Positions 16,195 through 24,327 of a stretch of 64,000 bases of DNA are shown here, piece after piece. The position numbers were made by a program, and so were the translations under genes. Each line of letters begins with the position of its first letter. Positions within the stretch are counted from its first letter, which is position 1. Source of the DNA: Anaerolineaceae bacterium (GTDB taxonomy: Bacteria > Chloroflexota > Anaerolineae > Anaerolineales > Anaerolineaceae). The notes below the pieces were generated by a model that did not search any database, was not told the origin of the DNA, and saw nothing but the letters and a program-made list of their open reading frames with translations. Location of the stretch: positions 24,634 through 88,633 of the forward strand of contig JAFGLU010000118.1 of NCBI GenBank assembly GCA_016927865.1, read 5' to 3'.

Positions 16195-17940
16195 CTACCC
16201 GGTGGATTGGTTGAGTTGAGAAGCCCGCTTTCGCGCGGCGGAGAGCGTCTCGCGGGCGGCGGTGCGACTGGCCTCGCTCAGGCTGCCCATCATTTGGGCC
16301 AGTTCTTCAAGGCGCTGGTTGTCATTCAGCAAGCAGACCTGAGTGGAGGTGCGGCCTTCTTGCACTTCTTTGCGCACGCTGTAGTGCTGGTCGCCAAAGG
16401 CAGCCAGTTGGGGCAGATGTGTGACGCACAGCACCTCGTGGCGGCGTCCCAACTGCCACAGCTTTTCGCCTACCACCACGCCCACGCGCCCGCCAATGCC
16501 CTGGTCAATTTCGTCGAAGATGAGGGTGGGCACAAAATCGGCCTGGGTGAGCACGTTTTTGAGGGCCAGCATCAGGCGTGAGGTCTCGCCGCCCGAGGCA
16601 ATTTTTACCAGGGGTTTTAAGCCCTCGCCAGGGTTGGGCGCAATAAGAAATTCAACCCTGTCGAAGCCGGTGGCGTCGAAAGCAACCGGCTGCCCGTCTT
16701 CCAGGGGCAGGCCACGTGGGTCCGGCTCGGTGGCAAAATGCACCGAGAAGCGCGCCCCGGCCATGCTCAGGTCGTTCAACTCGCCTTCCACGCCTTTTTC
16801 CAGCTTTTCGGCAGCCTTGTGGCGGATGCGCGAGAGAGCCGAGGCCAGGCGGGCGGTTTCTTTGAGGGCGGTTTGCTCGCTGGTTTCCAGTTCGGCAATG
16901 CGCTCGGTGGCGTGGGCAATAGCTTCCAGGTCCTGGCGGGCCTTCTCGGCAAAGGTCAGGGCGCTTTCCACGCTGCCGCCGTACTTGCGCTGGATACGGT
17001 GGATAAGGTCCAGGCGTTCTTCGGCCTGTTCGAGTCGGCGGGGATTGAACTCGATGCTTTCGAGGTAGTTGCGCAGTTCCAGGGCCAGGTCGGTGCTCAA
17101 CTCGGCCAGGGTGCGGGCCTGTTCGGCCAGCGTCTTGCGGCTTGCGTCGATGCGCTCTACGCCCGAGAGGTGCTGGGCAATTTGCCCCAGTAGATCGGCG
17201 GCGGCAGGGGCTTCCACGCCGCCTTCGTCCAGCAGGTTGAGGGCCTGTTGGGCCAGGGTAGCCAGGTTCTCGGCGTTTGCCAGGCGGTCACGCTCCTGGC
17301 GCAGGTCGTTTTCCTCGTCGGGCTTCAGGGCCGCCGAGTCAATTTCATCCAACTGGTAGCTGAGCAAGTCGGTGCGGCGGCCGGCGTCCTGTTCAGCCTG
17401 GCGCAGTTCCGCCAGCTCGCGGCGCACGTCCAGCAGACGCTGGTAAGCAGCCTTATAGGCTTCCTGGGCTTCCTGGGCGGCGGCGTAGCGGTCTAGCAGG
17501 TTGAGGTGCTGGCGCACGGTGAGTAGCGAGAGATGCTCCGATTGCCCGTGGATATCCACCAGGTAGCTGCCCAGTTCGCGGGCCAGGCTCAGGCTGGTAG
17601 TGCGCCCGTTGACACGGGCCGTGCTGCGCCCCTCCTTGCGGATCTCGCGGCTGAGGGTCAGGTAATCGGGGTCGTCGAGCAGGTCCTCGCGCTGGAGGAT
17701 TTCGTGGATGGCGGGTTTGCTTTCGGGCGGCAGGCGGAAGGTGGCCTCGACCAGGGCGCGCTCGGCGCCGCTGCGCACAAAGGTCGCATCAGCTTTGCCG
17801 CCCACCACCGCGGTGATGGCATCCAGAATGATGGATTTGCCCGCGCCGGTTTCGCCGGTGAAGGCTGCCAGCCCGGGTTGCAGGCTTAGTTCAAGGCGTT
17901 GGATGATGGCAAAGTTTTCAATGCGCAGATCGGTCAGCAT
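16195..17940 (-). CDS. recN: DNA repair protein RecN
   Basis: SMC-like ATPase that acts early in double-strand-break repair with RecA. It has 581 residues, slightly longer than the usual 550-570. Walker A GETGAGKS is at 29-36, and the central region (about 150-380) is a coiled coil with a globular interruption. The C-terminal ABC signature KIASGGETSRLMLALK and Walker B PTLIFDEIDQGIGGRVG are intact. The ATG lies 7 nt after the stop of the B-box membrane gene. The nadK-recN linkage is widespread in bacteria. No LexA-type box was identified by eye upstream. Confidence 0.96.
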   Translation of the reverse strand: MLTDLRIENFAIIQRLELSLQPGLAAFTGETGAGKSIILDAITAVVGGKADATFVRSGAERALVEATFRLPPESKPAIHEILQREDLLDDPDYLTLSREIRKEGRSTARVNGRTTSLSLARELGSYLVDIHGQSEHLSLLTVRQHLNLLDRYAAAQEAQEAYKAAYQRLLDVRRELAELRQAEQDAGRRTDLLSYQLDEIDSAALKPDEENDLRQERDRLANAENLATLAQQALNLLDEGGVEAPAAADLLGQIAQHLSGVERIDASRKTLAEQARTLAELSTDLALELRNYLESIEFNPRRLEQAEERLDLIHRIQRKYGGSVESALTFAEKARQDLEAIAHATERIAELETSEQTALKETARLASALSRIRHKAAEKLEKGVEGELNDLSMAGARFSVHFATEPDPRGLPLEDGQPVAFDATGFDRVEFLIAPNPGEGLKPLVKIASGGETSRLMLALKNVLTQADFVPTLIFDEIDQGIGGRVGVVVGEKLWQLGRRHEVLCVTHLPQLAAFGDQHYSVRKEVQEGRTSTQVCLLNDNQRLEELAQMMGSLSEASRTAARETLSAARKRASQLNQSTG

Positions 17941-17947
17941 AGGCGGG

Positions 17948-18490
17948 TCACCGTTTGATTTGGATGCCGGTCAGGCGATAATAGGTGGTAGTGGTGGCAA
18001 AGAATGTATAAACGCCCAACCAGATTAAGTTGAAGAAGCCTCCGGCTCCCGATCCGGCGATCAAACCCCAAATGCCGATAAAGAGGGTGTAGAGGATGAG
18101 CGGCAGGCAGCCCACAATGACCGCGCCAACGGTGGACTTGAACAGGGTGGGGGAGCGGCGCTTTTTCACGACCAGGCGCACCGCTTCGGCAATGATGACG
18201 CCGGCAAACGGGGCGACGAAGATGGTCCAGAAGCCCAACATGCTGGCCGCGACGCTGCCGATGAAGGCCAAAACAGCCGCAATGATCATCGCCAGGGGGT
18301 AGTCGCTCCAACGGGCGGTGTCGAACACCTTCTGGCCTTTTTTGACGCACTCTTTGCAGCGGTAGCCGGTGGGGGTTTGTACCGCGCAGGAGGGGCAAAT
18401 GGGCCGCTCGCAGCGCGAGCAGCGCAGGCCGGTTTCGCGGTCGGGGTGGTTATAACAATAGAGCGGGGTGTAGTCGGGGTCAGCGGTCAT
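17948..18490 (-). CDS. B-box zinc finger membrane protein
   Basis: Function unknown. The N-terminal 45 residues hold a B-box/LIM-like zinc module with CYNHPDRETGLRCSRC, CPSCAV and CKECV. About four membrane segments follow between residues 65 and 175. Such proteins are common in Chloroflexota and Actinomycetota, usually annotated as B-box zinc finger proteins. The ATG overlaps the nadK stop as ATGA, and the stop is 7 nt before recN, so translation of the three genes is coupled. It may recruit a partner to the membrane; that is inference. Confidence 0.8.
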   Translation of the reverse strand: MTADPDYTPLYCYNHPDRETGLRCSRCERPICPSCAVQTPTGYRCKECVKKGQKVFDTARWSDYPLAMIIAAVLAFIGSVAASMLGFWTIFVAPFAGVIIAEAVRLVVKKRRSPTLFKSTVGAVIVGCLPLILYTLFIGIWGLIAGSGAGGFFNLIWLGVYTFFATTTTYYRLTGIQIKR

Positions 18491-19350
18491 TTAACGTTTC
18501 CTGCCGAAGGGTTTTGTTCCATATAGGCACTAATATTGCGGTAAAAATAGCCGGGATCCTGAAAACGCACAAAGCGGATGAGCCGGTTGGAGGCGGATAC
18601 GCGGACGGAGTCGCCATCCAGAAGGGGCAGCGGGGTGTGACCGTCCACGCTCATCACGGCCTCGTGGTCGGTATAGGCGGTCAACTCCACACACGCGCCT
18701 TCAGAAAGAATGACGGCGCGGTCCAGGCTGAGATGGGGGGCCACAGGGATGATGAGCATGTTGCGCAGCTCGGGTGGCATGATCGGCCCGCCGGCAGCCA
18801 GGGCGTAGGCGGTGGAGCCGGTGGCGGTGGCGGCAATGACCCCGTCGGCGACAATTGAAGCCATGGTGTAGCCGTCTACGCAGGCTTTGACGCGGATGGG
18901 GCGCACAAACTGCCCCCGGCAAATGACCACTTCGTTGACAACCAGCCAACTCCCCAGACTCTTCTGGCGGCGGACGTGCTCGGCTTGCAGCAACATGCGT
19001 TCTTCGATACGGAAGTTTCCGCCCAGAAGCTGATCCAGGCGGTTGCCCCACTCGCCGCGTTGAATTTCGGTGAGAAAGCCAAAGCGCCCCAGGTTGATGC
19101 CCAGGATGGGGGTGCCCGAAGGTGCGCACAGATGCCCTGCGCGCAGCATGGTGCCGTCGCCGCCCAGGGTGACCACCATGTCAAAATCGCCCTCCTCAAC
19201 TCGTTGGGCCAGAGTGGAGTCTTGCAGCGTTCCAGGAACAACTTCATCAACACCGGTCTGGCGCAGGAAGTTGGCCACTGCCTCAGCTTGAGAGGGGCCG
19301 TTCTGCAAGCCCACATAGGTGAGCACGGCGATTCGTTTGGGGGCATCCAT
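18487..19350 (-). CDS. nadK: NAD kinase
   Basis: Phosphorylates NAD to NADP in the cytoplasm (EC 2.7.1.23). Motifs: GGDGTMLRAG (substrate and catalytic GGDG), VVNEVVICRG (NE), and the glycine-rich ATATGSTAYALAAGGPI. It has 287 residues, normal for the family. The ORF track starts at 19458, but that extension is translated from a palindromic repeat; the ATG at 19350 (MDAPKRIAVLTYVG) lies 9 nt after a perfect TATAAT and is the likely start of a nearly leaderless mRNA. It is the first gene of an operon with the B-box protein, recN and the SARP-like regulator. A split NAD synthetase at 44.9-46.6 kb supplies its substrate. Confidence 0.95.
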   Translation of the reverse strand: MDAPKRIAVLTYVGLQNGPSQAEAVANFLRQTGVDEVVPGTLQDSTLAQRVEEGDFDMVVTLGGDGTMLRAGHLCAPSGTPILGINLGRFGFLTEIQRGEWGNRLDQLLGGNFRIEERMLLQAEHVRRQKSLGSWLVVNEVVICRGQFVRPIRVKACVDGYTMASIVADGVIAATATGSTAYALAAGGPIMPPELRNMLIIPVAPHLSLDRAVILSEGACVELTAYTDHEAVMSVDGHTPLPLLDGDSVRVSASNRLIRFVRFQDPGYFYRNISAYMEQNPSAGNVK

Positions 19351-19359
19351 AGTGGAATA

Positions 19360-19365
19360 ATTATA
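19360..19365 (-). promoter_or_regulatory. -10 box of the nadK-recN operon
   Basis: TATAAT on the minus strand, ending 9 nt before the nadK ATG. It implies a leader of only a few nucleotides. Confidence 0.55.
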
Positions 19366-19384
19366 CTCTGGCTTATCCAGATTA

Positions 19385-19460
19385 ATGGAAGTTTCTGAAT
19401 TTGCGGTGCATGCGCGGGCGCTTCGCCCGCATGCACCGCAAATTCGGGTTTTCTTCACAC
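19385..19460. repeat. Palindromic element, copy 3
   Basis: Inner stem GAATTTGCGGTGCATGCG with its complement, core 19397-19446, and a 2-nt bulge near the TTC loop. The arm sequence is the most divergent of the family yet still paired. It lies between divergent genes, so it is not a plain terminator. Confidence 0.8.
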
Positions 19461-19524
19461 CGGTAGGCGGGTGCGGATTTAGGGGGCGGGAGCGGGGCGT
19501 CAGGAATGGGGTCGGGCAAGAGGG

Positions 19525-19530
19525 TATAAT
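19525..19530 (+). promoter_or_regulatory. -10 box of the MFS exporter gene
   Basis: Perfect TATAAT about 40 nt before the ATG at 19570. A -35 element is not obvious. Confidence 0.5.
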
Positions 19531-19569
19531 GGAGGCAACCTACTTCTTGGACCCATCGAGGCTGCTTTC

Positions 19570-20865
19570 ATGCACAAGTCCGTTTTTCGCGATACATTTC
19601 GCGCGCTTCGGCACCGGAATTACCGCCTGTGGTTTGTCGGCCAGGGGGTGTCGCTGGTTGGAACCTGGATGCAGACCGTGGCGCAGCAGGTGCTTGTTTA
19701 CAGCCTGACCGGATCGGCCGCCGCGTTAGGCATCGTCAATTTTATCGGTTTCATCCCCCTGATTCCTTTTTCCATCTGGAGCGGCTCGCTCTCCGACCGC
19801 TACTCCAAACGCACCATCATCCTCATTTGTCAGGTATTGATGATGGTGGAAGCGTTTGTGTTGGGTATCCTGGCCTGGACGGGCGCGGTGCAAACCTGGC
19901 ATGTGTATGTGCTGTCCTTCTTCGTTGGCGCGGTTACCGCGGTGGACCTGCCGGCGCGGCAGGCTTTCACCGTGGATTTGGTAGAGGGTAGGGAAGATCT
20001 AACCAACGCTATCGGTTTGAACTCGGCCATGTTCAACTTGGCGCGCGCGCTGGGCCCGGCGCTGGCGGGGGTGCTGGTGGCGCTGACTGGAGCCGGCCCA
20101 GCTTTTGTTTTCAACGGATTGACCTTTGTGGCAGTGATCATCAGCCTGGTGCTCATGCGCGATCTGCCCCAATCCTCTCGCCCGGTCGGAAAAGAAACGC
20201 GCATGATCCAGCACATGGCCGAAGGTTTCCGCTATGTGCGATCAAAGCCGGTGCTGGTGCTGCTGTTCAGCCTGATCGCGGTGAGTGCTTTCTTGAGCAT
20301 GCCATACAGCACCTTGATGCCCATCTTTGCTGAAGAGATTTTGGCGGAAAGCGCCCAACCGGTGATTGCGTTTGTGTGCGAGGGGCCTACGCGCCTGTTC
20401 ACCTGCCAATCGCCCCAGGCGCTGCCGCTGGGCATATTGTTCACGGCGGTGGGCATCGGCGCGCTGGTGGGGGCCTTGTTGGTGGCGGCGCTGCCCGATA
20501 ACAGCCGCCGGGGCGTGTGGCTGACGATCGGCAACCTGGGCTTTCCGCTGACGTTGGTGCTGCTGGCTATCTCTAAGTCGTTTGTGTTCTCGCTGCTGTT
20601 GGTGACGGCGGCAGGGTGGTTATTTGTCTGGCAGAATGCCTTGGCGAACACCTTGCTGCAAATGACCACACCCGACGAGGTGCGCGGGCGGGTGATGGCC
20701 CTCTACACGATGGTTTTCCAGAGCATGATGCGCATGGGGGCATTGCAGGCGGGTTTCACTGCCGATTGGATCGGCGCGCCGCTGGCCCTGGCGGCCGGTT
20801 CAGTGCTGGCGCTGATCTATGGAGCCTGGGTGGCGGTGTTCAAACCGGCGGTGCGAAAGCTTTAA
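19570..20865 (+). CDS. MFS transporter, EntS/MFS_3-like
   Basis: Proton-driven exporter of the inner membrane with 431 residues and about twelve membrane segments. The N-terminus HRNYRLWFVGQGVSLVGTWM and motif A SGSLSDRYSKRTII are typical of the MFS_3 (enterobactin-exporter-like) subgroup, which exports siderophores or drugs. An extracytoplasmic loop of about 40 residues with two cysteines (VCEGPTRLFTCQSP) sits in the middle. The gene stands alone between nadK (divergent) and the GH5 gene (convergent), followed by a symmetrical terminator. The substrate cannot be predicted. Confidence 0.87.
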   Translation: MHKSVFRDTFRALRHRNYRLWFVGQGVSLVGTWMQTVAQQVLVYSLTGSAAALGIVNFIGFIPLIPFSIWSGSLSDRYSKRTIILICQVLMMVEAFVLGILAWTGAVQTWHVYVLSFFVGAVTAVDLPARQAFTVDLVEGREDLTNAIGLNSAMFNLARALGPALAGVLVALTGAGPAFVFNGLTFVAVIISLVLMRDLPQSSRPVGKETRMIQHMAEGFRYVRSKPVLVLLFSLIAVSAFLSMPYSTLMPIFAEEILAESAQPVIAFVCEGPTRLFTCQSPQALPLGILFTAVGIGALVGALLVAALPDNSRRGVWLTIGNLGFPLTLVLLAISKSFVFSLLLVTAAGWLFVWQNALANTLLQMTTPDEVRGRVMALYTMVFQSMMRMGALQAGFTADWIGAPLALAAGSVLALIYGAWVAVFKPAVRKL

Positions 20866-21027
20866 GCTCTGCGGTAAAACAAGACCTGACGGGTCTCTTG
20901 GTTGCAGGCGGTTTTTGCGGGTAAGAAACCCGTGCTACAGAAGATGCGGTAAAACAAAACGTGACAGGTTTTTAAAACCTGTCACGTTTCTCGGTAGTAA
21001 GCGACTTTCGCAGGGATGGAACCCGCG
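20866..21027. terminator. Bidirectional terminator between MFS and GH5 genes
   Basis: AACGTGACAGGTTTT / AAAACCTGTCACGTT (20958-20989) form a near-perfect stem with A/T-rich flanks, suited to stop transcription from both sides. Two copies of a short motif (AAACCCGTGCTAC and GAACCCGCGCTAC) occur nearby. Confidence 0.65.
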
Positions 21028-22068
21028 CTACGCGGCGCTGACAATGCTAACCAATTCTTCGCTGGCCGTTTCGCCGTTGGCCCATACCAGGGCAAAGTTC
21101 ATTTCTTTGTAAGACCACACCGCGCGGCCGATGTTGTGCTGGCGCAGCAAGCCCACAAACTCGCGGTGCCAGTTGAGGCGCGAGGAGATTTCGGCGTGAT
21201 CGATGGCCCCGTACTCGCCGCAGTACAGCGGCAGCCCCGTCTGCTGGATGAAGTCCACGGCAGGTTGGAGTTTCTCTTTGACGAAGTTCACGTCCATTGG
21301 GCGCGTTTCCCAGCTTTGGAGCTTGTCGGTGAACTCGGGACGGGCCTGCAAGAACTCCTTCACGCCGGGCACCATGCCTGGATAGGGAGTGACTTGATTC
21401 AGAGCTTTCAATTCCGGCACCCAGAAGGCGCGCTGGTGGGTGAAGGGCATGGGATGGTAAAAGTGGAAGGTGTAGACAATGTGGGGGTCGTCCACCAGGG
21501 CAATGTTCTTGAGTTCGGAGGCGGCGTTGTAATGGTTGCCGCCGTACATGATCCAGCGCTCGGGGTCGATGGCGCGGATGCGCTGGATGGTGCGGTGGGC
21601 CAGGTCGTTCCAGGGGGCGCTGTCGGGCAGCACCATCTCGTTGAGCAGTTCCAAGACGATTTTTACTCTGGTGCGCTGGCGATAGCGCCAGGCAATGGTT
21701 TCCCATAGCTGGATGAAGCGCTCCTGGGCCTGCGCGTCGCTGAACAGCGCGTTCTCCTCCAGCGTGTAGAAGGCATAGCCGGGGGCACGGTGCAGATCGA
21801 GGATCAGGTTGAGCCCGGCGGCCTCGCACCAATCCACGCACGAGTCCAGGTAGCCCCAACCCGATTCCTTATATTGGAAGGGGGTGTCGTCGTCTTCCAG
21901 CACGGGGTAGTCAAAGGGCAGGCGCACATGATCCATGCCCCAGGAGGCAATGCGTTGAATATCGGCCTGAGTGATGAAGGTCTTGAAATGCTCGTGGTTA
22001 TAGCGGCCATATTGCGAAATCCAGCCGCCCAGGTTGACGCCTGCTTGAAAACCGGTGAATTGGTCCAT
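21028..22068 (-). CDS. Glycoside hydrolase family 5-like endoglycosidase
   Basis: Retaining glycosidase, probably acting on beta-1,4- or beta-1,3-linked oligosaccharides. It has 346 residues. GVNLGGWISQYG near residue 10, HVRLPFDYP near 47, the acid/base in VLELLNEM (E144) and the nucleophile in LYCGEYGAID (E285) match GH5. There is no signal peptide, so it works on imported oligosaccharides. The ATG at 22068 is preceded by GGAGG; the upstream extension in the track belongs to the previous gene's end. It follows the GH2 gene by 13 nt and forms an operon with it, suggesting joint breakdown of mannan-type glycans. Confidence 0.85.
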   Translation of the reverse strand: MDQFTGFQAGVNLGGWISQYGRYNHEHFKTFITQADIQRIASWGMDHVRLPFDYPVLEDDDTPFQYKESGWGYLDSCVDWCEAAGLNLILDLHRAPGYAFYTLEENALFSDAQAQERFIQLWETIAWRYRQRTRVKIVLELLNEMVLPDSAPWNDLAHRTIQRIRAIDPERWIMYGGNHYNAASELKNIALVDDPHIVYTFHFYHPMPFTHQRAFWVPELKALNQVTPYPGMVPGVKEFLQARPEFTDKLQSWETRPMDVNFVKEKLQPAVDFIQQTGLPLYCGEYGAIDHAEISSRLNWHREFVGLLRQHNIGRAVWSYKEMNFALVWANGETASEELVSIVSAA

Positions 22069-22081
22069 GTTTGCCTCCAGA

Positions 22082-24040
22082 TTAATGTTGTTCGCGGAAA
22101 ACGGCCCGCAGCGCAATGGCGGCGGGTTTGGGGTTGCCCTCAAAGTCAATGACCGAAGTGTTGGCTGTGCACGAGAAGGAGTCGTGTCCCATCCAGAAAA
22201 TGACGCCGCCGCAGCGAGGGAACTTGGATTTGAGGCTGCGGGCCACCACTACCAGCGCATCGGCCTGGCGAGCCTGGCTCCAGGAGACGAACTCTTCGAG
22301 GTTAGCAGGTTCAAGCCCCTTTTCCTGCACAAATTCGTTCCACTCAATCCACCAGGCGGTGCGCCGCCAAAGGGGGTTGTCGGCATTGGCCGGCATTTCG
22401 TCGTACTCGCCTTTGTAGCGGCGGATGACTTCAACCGGGCTGGCGCCTGGGGCGCCGACTTCGGAATGGAACAGGGCATCCACGTTGGCCCAATATTCCT
22501 GCCAATCCATTTTGATCTCAGCGATCTTCCAGGGGCCGTGTACGTCCCAGTGCAAGCCCTTGCCAAAGTCGGCGGGGTCGGCGGAGAAGCGCGGGCCCGA
22601 GGAGGAGGAGGGCAGGAAGCGCCGCCCGGGGTCTTCGCGTGCCACCACCTGGGCCAGGCGGCGGATGAGGGGGTGGTGGGTATCGACGGGTTTGCCGCCG
22701 CCGGCTTTGCGCCCGTCCAGTCCGCCTTGCAGCTCGTTTCCGCCGCACCAGCACAACAGGCTGGCGTGGTGCTGCCGCCGGGCGATGTAGGACTCGGCGA
22801 TGGCGCCCAGGGCTTGAATGCTGGCGGCGTCTTCGGGGGGCCAGTTGTCCATGCCGGAGGAGGATAGGGGGAACTCTTGCCAGACCAGCAAGCCCAGTTC
22901 GTCGCACAGGCGGTAGAAGATATCTTTTTCCAGGTAGGCCCCGCCCCACACGCGCAGCACATTGCAGCCCAGGTCGCGGTACAACTCGAGGCGTTTGCGA
23001 TATTCTTCGTTGGGCACATCGGCGAAGTTGGGGCGGATGGGCGTCCAGTTGAAGCCCTGCAGGAATAAGGGTACGCCGTTGATCGTGCAGATCCAGGGGT
23101 CGGCTTCGGGAGCGGCGCCTTCGCAGGGCAGCCAGCCCACGCGTTTGAAGCCCACCCGGCGTTGGGTCTCGTCATGAACCGTTCCGGCGGCATCCACCAG
23201 GCGGCAGGTGAGGGTATACAGCGGTTGGGCGCCCGATCCGTTGGGCCACCAGGCCTGGACGGGCAGGCCCAACCATTCGACACCGGCGGCGAAGACGGCC
23301 GGGTCGATTTGCGCAGCGCGCACCTCGCCATCCGAGCCGGTCAGGGAGAGTTGCACCTGGGTGTCTTCTGTGCCGGATGCCAGGCCGCGAATTTGCAGGC
23401 TGCCGCTGTTGCTGCCGGGGTCAAAATCGGCGATGCAGCGCAGCGTTTCGATCTCCAGCCCGTCGCTGACTTCCAGATAGATTTCATCCCAAATGCCCAT
23501 CTGCACCAGACGCGAGGTCCAGTCCCAGGTGTAGTAGTAGCGGGGTTTCCAATCGGTCATCCGCGAGGTGTAGCCGAACTGGCCCAACCAGCGGGCCGGT
23601 GGCTGGAACACAATTTGCAGGCGGTTGTTCCCCGGTTGGATGAAGGGTGTCAGGTCAAAGACGTGGGGCAGGAAGGCGTTTTCAAAGTGGGCCACTTCTT
23701 GCCCATTCAGGCGCACCAGCCCGCGATCATCCAGGCCCTGGCAGTGCAGGCGGATGCGCTTGCCGGGCTCAACCCACGGCGCGGGCAGTTCGGCCTGGAA
23801 AATCCAGTCGCGGTTTTCCACCCACTCGCACTGGCGAGCGTTGAGACCAATGTTCCAATCTGGAAGAATGCCGGCTTTGTGCAGGGCACTTTGCACCGAT
23901 CCGGGAACGCGGGTGGAAATGGAAGGAAATTCGGCGGCGACGGCGGTACGCACATCCCTCGCGGGAGAGAACAGCCATTGATAGGGTGGAAATCCGGCCA
24001 GTTCCCAATCCACCCACGAAAGACTGTAGCGTTGGATCAT
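22082..24040 (-). CDS. Beta-mannosidase-like glycoside hydrolase family 2
   Basis: Removes beta-mannose or related residues from the non-reducing ends of oligosaccharides. It has 652 residues, shorter than the usual 800-850, so the C-terminal beta domains are reduced. The N-terminal jelly-roll is in residues 50-190, an immunoglobulin-like domain in 195-300, and a TIM barrel after 315. The acid/base is in LLCWCGGNELQGG (E436) and the likely nucleophile in ALFHSEVGAPG (E527). VLRVWGGAYLEKDIFYRLCD is typical of beta-mannosidases. No signal peptide is present. The ATG at 24040 has AGGAAG upstream; the track start at 24172 is too far 5'. It is first in an operon with the GH5 gene. Confidence 0.87.
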   Translation of the reverse strand: MIQRYSLSWVDWELAGFPPYQWLFSPARDVRTAVAAEFPSISTRVPGSVQSALHKAGILPDWNIGLNARQCEWVENRDWIFQAELPAPWVEPGKRIRLHCQGLDDRGLVRLNGQEVAHFENAFLPHVFDLTPFIQPGNNRLQIVFQPPARWLGQFGYTSRMTDWKPRYYYTWDWTSRLVQMGIWDEIYLEVSDGLEIETLRCIADFDPGSNSGSLQIRGLASGTEDTQVQLSLTGSDGEVRAAQIDPAVFAAGVEWLGLPVQAWWPNGSGAQPLYTLTCRLVDAAGTVHDETQRRVGFKRVGWLPCEGAAPEADPWICTINGVPLFLQGFNWTPIRPNFADVPNEEYRKRLELYRDLGCNVLRVWGGAYLEKDIFYRLCDELGLLVWQEFPLSSSGMDNWPPEDAASIQALGAIAESYIARRQHHASLLCWCGGNELQGGLDGRKAGGGKPVDTHHPLIRRLAQVVAREDPGRRFLPSSSSGPRFSADPADFGKGLHWDVHGPWKIAEIKMDWQEYWANVDALFHSEVGAPGASPVEVIRRYKGEYDEMPANADNPLWRRTAWWIEWNEFVQEKGLEPANLEEFVSWSQARQADALVVVARSLKSKFPRCGGVIFWMGHDSFSCTANTSVIDFEGNPKPAAIALRAVFREQH

Positions 24041-24131
24041 AAAAACTTCCTTTCTGCATGAGGAATACCTGCTGGGTACGTTCACTGCCAGTATAGCACA
24101 GGAAAGCCGGGGGAAAACCAGTCCATTCTTG

Positions 24132-24178
24132 GCTCTCAAGGAGTTGCCGTGGTGAACCCCGCCAATTCCCAATGACCC
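24132..24178 (+). repeat. Second-family palindromic element, core-less state
   Basis: GGAGTTGCCGTGGT is joined by GAACCCC to GCCAATTCCCAATGACCC. These are the two outer arms of the element at 26428-26534, without the hairpin core. Confidence 0.65.
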
Positions 24179-24216
24179 GTTTACTTTGGGTAGTTCTGCT
24201 GTTCTGTTGTCGTTTG

Positions 24217-24327
24217 GTAACTACTCACAGTTGGGGTGAAAAAACCTGAATTTGAGGTGTTTATGGGGGCTTCGCCCCCATAAACACCTCAAATTCAGGT
24301 ACTTCCCCAACCCCGGTGAGTAGATAC
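24217..24327. repeat. Palindromic element, copy 4 (complete)
   Basis: 111 bp. Outer arms GTAACTACTCAC (24217) and GTGAGTAGATAC (24316) are complementary with one or two mismatches, and a middle arm TTGGGGTGAA pairs with TTCCCCAA. The inner stem CCTGAATTTGAGGTGTTTAT... (24245-24270) pairs perfectly over 26 bp with 24274-24299 around the loop TTC. It overlaps the 3' end of the WYL regulator gene. Confidence 0.93.

Noticed and set aside
22249-23331. 360-residue minus-strand ORF inside the GH2 gene
   Set aside because: Alternative frame of the same strand within the beta-mannosidase; proline/alanine/serine-rich and without motifs.
23162-24061. 299-residue plus-strand ORF opposite the GH2 gene
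   Set aside because: Shadow frame, no recognisable domain.
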